Source: Begonia masoniana (lineage: Eukaryota; Streptophyta; Magnoliopsida; Cucurbitales; Begoniaceae). From it: a DNA stretch of 64,000 bases. The notes below the pieces were generated by a model. The model did not search any database and was not told where the DNA came from. It saw only the letters and a program-made list of their open reading frames with translations. Positions within the stretch are counted from its first letter, which is position 1; the number at the start of each line of letters is the position of its first letter. A program made the position numbers and the translations under genes. The stretch is from the NCBI GenBank assembly GCA_022432975.1, contig CM039515.1, positions 18,913,554-18,977,553 on the forward strand, read 5' to 3'. Shown here in pieces: positions 59,018 to 64,000 of this stretch.

Positions 59018-61300
59018 TGTAACACCCAGCATTTTTGGCCATGTAATTATCCCTCGAATTATTGAACGGAATTAATTTGATATTAATATAATGGATGTTT
59101 TAGTGGATTTTGTTGGGATGTTTAGTGGAAAACCAAACAAAAGAGTAACCAAAACAAAACCACTAGTTAGGAACCAATGGAGGGGCAATTTAGGAAACCA
59201 ATTAAGGTAGTTGGGAGGGAGCCAATGGATGCTTGTCACATATCCAAGCTTGTTAAAGAAGCCATGTTTTCTCTTTCTTTTCTTCTCTTCCACGTGAAAC
59301 CCTCCATTTCACTTCTTCTTCCCTTTTCCTTCACCAGCCAAGAAATTCTCTCCTCTCCTCTGTTTCTTCCGTTTCCTTCGATTTAGATTCGAGACTCAAC
59401 GAGGCAACACGTTCAAGGCTCGCAAACTCCATGGACACCAGGTAAGTTCATACGTATAGGTTTGGCCCTTAAGACTTTACATCACGAAGGTACTAGGTTT
59501 TTACATGGTCGGGATTGTTGTTGGGTAGTTAGGTTATAGATTACGTCTTAGATTATGTATGATGTTCTGTATATCGTTTCCGATGACCTGTTGTTTGAAG
59601 TATGCTTAGAGAACTTGTCTTTTTATATGTTACGTTTACGCACTATATATGTTCATGCATACACGTTTTCTCGAAAGTCATGTAAATGTTTTATGCACGT
59701 GATTTGAAGTTAAGAAAGATAAAATGTGAATGTAATGTACGGTTAAGTGTGGGACGGGTACTGGCATATGTTATTGTCTTTCCCTGGGACTATGTAAAAC
59801 CGTCATCGTCATGGACAATATGTCTTTTATCCCTCCCTGGGACCTGGCAAAACTACTAACTCCTGTTATGTCCTGTTATGACATGTATGTATGTGTGCCA
59901 GTTCCTCTATAAGCCCCACTTATACCTCCTGTCCACTTGAATGTAATGTAAAGTAATATTCATGTATTTGAAAATGTTCATGCACAGCACGTGCATCACT
60001 TCGCATTGTATGATCTTATTGAGCTTTAGGCTCATAGTTGAACTCCTTGTTGTAGTTACGGATCGCACTGACGAGGACTCTGAGCCTCAGGCCGATGTTT
60101 AAGCGCAGTTGGCAGGACGAACTTGTGGGGCTGGTTGCGGCAGTCAGGCGCATGTTCACCTGTGGGGTGATGTTTTGAAGTGTATGACATAGTTGTATAG
60201 TTTTTGGGATTTAGGTGATGTATAGGTTTTGTGTCGATGTTTTAAAACCTTTGTTTTGATAGTTGTCTTTTGAAATATATTGGAATTGTGTTGGATCTTT
60301 TATTTTAGGTTTATGCATGGATTCGTTCGGTTTTTAGATCGATCCATGCGGGTAGATTTCCTGAATTTCTGTCACGTTTTCTAACACGTATAAAAATATG
60401 TTTTGAATCGGGTTTTTGGGGTTTAGAAGCTTTTGTGTCTAAAGAGCTTGGGAAGAAGTTAGTAATAATGTTGTAAGGTTATTAGGTTATGAAGATGCGA
60501 GAGAAGAAAATAGGCAGGAAGAAGAAGTAGATCGTCAAATAGAGAGGTAGCCGATCGATCGGTTGGGGTAGCCGATCGATCGACAGAGTATTGAGATATA
60601 AAGTTGCCTATCTCGACCGAATTTCAGAAGTGTTTAAGTCTTCCGTTTATCATGTCGTCCAATTTTATGTCTTCCGACTTTACATCTTCCGATGTTAAGT
60701 CATTCACTTTTAGTAGAAATTTTAAGTTAAGTGTCCTGGCAGTGGCTTCGTCGTTCGCCGATTTTAAGTGTGAATCGGTCGGGGTTGTTGACTCCAGCAT
60801 ATTGGAGTCCTGGTGTTAATGTTAAGTGTTCTGGCAGAGGTCACATCGATCGATCTAACTAATAAGCCCACGTTTACCGATCTCATTACTGAGACCACGT
60901 CGACCGATCTCATTACTGAGGCCATGTCGTCCGATTTTAATGTCTTCCAATTTCATATCTTCCGATTTTAAGTCTCCTGACTTATGTCTTCCGATTTTCC
61001 ATATCTTCTGATTCCATGTCTTTCAGATTTTATGTCCTCCTGTTTTCATGTCTTCCAATTGTCATATCTTCCGATTTTATTTCTCCCTAACTTTATGCCT
61101 TCCAATTTATGTCATTCGCTTTTGTAGAAGTTAATTCTAGGGAAAGTAGCAATATTTCATTTACGAACATTTCACACTATCTTCAAAGGCTTTCTTTTGG
61201 AGTTTTAAAAATGTAAAAAAATTTTACGTCCAAAAATGTGTAAGTCGAATTAAATGTCAAGTCTAGTCCCGTGCCAGTCCGGCAGGTCTGGGTCGTCATA
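59018..61300 (+). repeat. 5' LTR of element D
   Basis: tgtaacaccc ... gggtcgtcata (end altered from the usual caca); 2,283 bp. Has a donor-like ccaGGTAAGTTC (59,438-59,449), ggcccttaag (59,464), and palindromic gccgatcgatcgg twice (about 60,549 and 60,570). From 60,650 to 61,110 it is dominated by degenerate tcttccgattttatg-type repeats. Confidence 0.88.
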
Positions 61301-61304
61301 GCTA

Positions 61305-61315
61305 TAGTATCAGAG
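61305..61315 (+). promoter_or_regulatory. Primer binding site of element D (variant)
   Basis: tagtatcagag, one base from tggtatcagag, just after the LTR end. Downstream bases to 61,400 match the leader of element B closely. Confidence 0.75.
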
Positions 61316-61461
61316 CACCCGGGTTTTAAAAGCGGTTCTGTAGACTGTCTGACTTCGCAACCCGCCACGTGAGATCGCTCCAACAACTGTAAGTGTTTAA
61401 ATTCCCGTAAAAGTTTTAGTTTATTAAATTTAGTTATTTTGTTTATAGGAACCTAAGAAGA

Positions 61462-64000
61462 ATGGTAAGAGGACACCAAGGTGAGCCAAACGACAAGGGC
61501 GACACCCTAGACCGTCTAACCGAGTTGGTCGGCGTTCAGTCTCGCATGATGGAACGCATGATGGCGAGGGAGGACGATGGGAACAACAATCATGCGAATG
61601 CTCTACGTGACACCAGTGGAGACATATTCCGACGACTTCAACTGCCAGTGTTTGACGGACAGTCGACGGACCCTACTCACGCCGAGGAGTGGATCCGAAC
61701 GATAGAGCGTATGTTCAACTACGTGGGGGTGGAGGAAAGTAAGAAAGTTATGTGTGCCACGTTTCATCTCACCAAAGACGCGGGCTTTTGGTGGGACACC
61801 GTACAGTCGACTACCGTGGCAATAGATTGGGGTGGATTCAAGAGGATTTTCTAAGAGAAGTATTTCGACCGTAGTGTGAGGAAGGAAAAGATGATCGAAT
61901 TCTTTCGACTGTGGCAATATGGATAGGTGGCCGAGTATGTTTAGAAGTTTGAGTCGTTATCCCGCTATGCACCACATTTGGTAAGCACCTACGAAAACAA
62001 GGTACACCAATTCATCTAGGGTGTGAAGATGGACCTTTTACGAGAAATCACGACCGGAGGATTTGACGAGGCACCGTATACGAAGGTGGTGGCCAAGGCT
62101 ATACAGTTGGAAGCCTTAGAGACGAAGTCCCAGAGACAGAGGGATTCATAAAAGAGATTCCTTCGTGATGCCCCTCAACAACAACAACAATGGGGTCAAG
62201 GTTGGCAACCACAATAGCAACAAAACAGGGGCGTTAAGAGGCCCAATGAAACAGTTGTCAATCAAGACAGGGGAAAAAGACCAATGGGAGCTCCTTAGCT
62301 TCCTGTATGCTCGCGTTGCCAGAGAAGTCACACGGGTGAATGTAGGCTCTTTACCGTTCATTGCTTCCGATGCGACAAAGAAGGCCATCACGTTTGGGAT
62401 TGCCCAATGCTTGACAAGATGTCGAATCGTGCTACGCCAAGGGTTTTTGCAATGATCGAGGATGACGACGAAGTACATCATGCAGCTATCACAAGTACAA
62501 TTTTGATTTGTAGTTCACCTGCCTATTCTTTGTTGGACACGGGGGCCACACATTCGTTTGTGGCGATGGACTTCGTGGTTAGGCAAAATTTGTGCATTGT
62601 GCCATCAGATCAACCCTACAGTGTCATGTTACCGTCCGAAAAGTTTATGCACTCCAACCAGGCAGTGCAGGGCGATATAGTGTCGGTTAGGGACCAGAAA
62701 TCGCATGCCAATCTTATCATCATCGGTATGAAGGATACGATGTAATTCTGGGAATGGACTGGCTGTTTAGACATCACGCCACCATTAATTGCAGGTCCGG
62801 GCTAGTGTCTTTTAAGCGCCTAAACGAGGAAGAGTTCTCCTATCAAGCTATACCAAAGAAACACTCTATGTTAATTGTATCCTCCTTAAAAGCTCAACAG
62901 CTGATAAGATCAGGATGTGTCGGATTCCTAGCCTACGTAGTGGATGTTCAAAGGCAAGGTGAGGTGGAACTTCAAGATATTCCGGTAGTTCAAAATTTCT
63001 CAGGGATATTTCTTAGACGGCTTACCGTGGTTTCCACCAGATTGTGAGATTGAGTTTGAATTGAAGTATGCTTTGGTGCTGAACCGTTATCAAAGAACTC
63101 GTACCGTATGGCGCCAATAGAGTTAAGGGAGTTGAAGGCACAGCTAAACGAATTGGTGGACAAGGGCTTTATACGCTATAGTTTCTCTCCGTGGGGCGCT
63201 CCCGTCTTATTTGTCAAGAAGAAGGATGGATCCCTACGCGTGTGTATTGACTATCGGGAGCTGAACAAGTTAACTATCAAGAATAAGTACTCGTTGCCGA
63301 GGATTGATGACTTATTTGACCAGCTACAAGGGGCTCGAGTATTTTCAAAGATTGATTTGCTCTCTGGTTATTATTAATTGAAGGTCAAAGCTGATGATAT
63401 TCCAAAGACCGCATTCAAGACCCGATACAGACACTACGAATTCTTGGTGATCTCGTTTGGGTTGACTAATGCTCCAGCGGCATTTATGGACCTGATGAAC
63501 AGGATATTCCAAGATTTCCTGGACAAATTTGTGATCGTCTTCATCGACGATATCCTGCTTTATTCTCATAATGAAAAAGAGGTCGAAGAGCATTTGGCGA
63601 TTGTGCTATCAACGTTGAGACAACACCAACTATACGCCAAACTGTTGAAGTGTGAATTCTGGTTGAGCAGGATTAATTTTCTAGGCCACGTGATGTCTGC
63701 AGAAGGAATATCCATGGATCCGACCAAGATTCAGGCTGTGAAGGAATGGTCGAGGCCGAGGAATGCCAGTAAGGTACGGAGTTTTATTGGGCTAGCTGGT
63801 TATTACAGAAAGTTTATCAATGGATTTTCTATGTTAGCAAATCCTATGACCAGCTTAACGAGGAAAGATATCAAGTTCAAGTGGTCTGAAGCTTGCGAAG
63901 AGAGTTTTCAGACGCTTAAGCAGAAATTAACCATTGCTCCTTTATTAGTATTGCCGGTCGAAGACGGCAAATTTAGTGTATATTGCGACGCGTCAAAGAT
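61462..64000 (+). pseudogene. Gag-pol of element D, broken and partial
   Basis: ATG 61,462 (MVRGHQGEPNDKGDTLDRLT) after an acceptor-like tttatag. Gag core has AGFWWDTVQSTTVA, then stops from 61,852 onward; the Gln-rich linker is at about 62,175. Protease DTGATHSF is near 62,540; [22 protein letters not shown] and [11 protein letters not shown] lead to a stop at 63,375, then [13 protein letters not shown] with both catalytic Asp kept, and RNase H start YCDASK at the window edge. Several frameshifts and more than six stops. Closest relative in the window is element B, whose RT has lost the first Asp that this copy keeps. Confidence 0.9.

Larger units (their letters stand above)
59018..64000 (+). 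mobile_element. Ty3/gypsy chromovirus (Tekay-like), element D, runs off window
   Basis: LTR, primer site, leader, gag and pol up to RNase H lie inside the window; the rest is beyond the end. The leader and protein are close to element B. More decayed than B, with many stops. Inserted in the 5' LTR of element F; the 5 bp to its left are ttaac. Confidence 0.92.

Noticed and set aside
1..64000. tRNA, rRNA or known small-RNA genes
   Set aside because: None recognised. The tRNA-like matches are retroelement primer sites complementary to initiator tRNA-Met.

Overview
This is eukaryotic nuclear DNA from a plant, almost certainly a eudicot. The genes have introns, there are TATA boxes and AT-rich spacers, and the proteins belong to plant families (germin-like, GDSL lipase, MULE transposase, Tekay/Del-type chromoviruses). 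A cucurbit is possible but I cannot show it. Most of the 64 kb is transposable-element sequence. Only two genes look intact, a pair of near-identical germin-like protein (GLP) genes on the minus strand (7,303-8,072 and 37,335-38,103).

The GLP pair lies in a direct segmental duplication. Block 1 (about 2,853-11,585) and block 2 (about 23,933-49,210) carry the same series in the same order and orientation: an AT-rich foldback element, a GDSL-lipase pseudogene, a GLP gene, a GC-rich palindromic repeat region, and a degraded Mutator-like (MULE) transposase. Block 1 has no LTR insertion. Block 2 has swollen to about 25 kb through one complete LTR retrotransposon (25,071-34,785, duplication TGATT, inserted inside the GDSL pseudogene), three solo LTRs (40,810-42,765; 43,126-44,578; 46,511-49,022, each with a perfect 5-bp target duplication) and a 75-bp satellite of about 15 units.

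Between the blocks lie a minus-strand transposon-protein remnant (11,600-12,530), a second inverted MULE (12,830-14,390) and a Tekay-like Ty3/gypsy element on the plus strand (14,973-23,575) whose 3' LTR is cut short. Right of block 2 is a nested stack: a minus-strand gypsy element of another lineage (RT at 49,740-50,476, gag at 54,615-58,048) is split by an LTR (50,599 to about 54,000), a hAT-like insert (about 54,006-54,615) and a solo LTR (55,023-57,778, duplication TTTAC). Its 5' LTR is cut by another Tekay-like element (59,018 onward) that runs off the window.

No new gene system is evident. The most unusual signals are structural: the 75-bp palindromic satellite with repeated end-unit variants, a 26-bp perfect hairpin at 2,541-2,595, large foldback elements, dense TGACGTCA arrays inside LTRs, conserved splice-site-like signals in the LTRs and leaders of several elements, and decay of the elements mainly by C-to-T / G-to-A changes.
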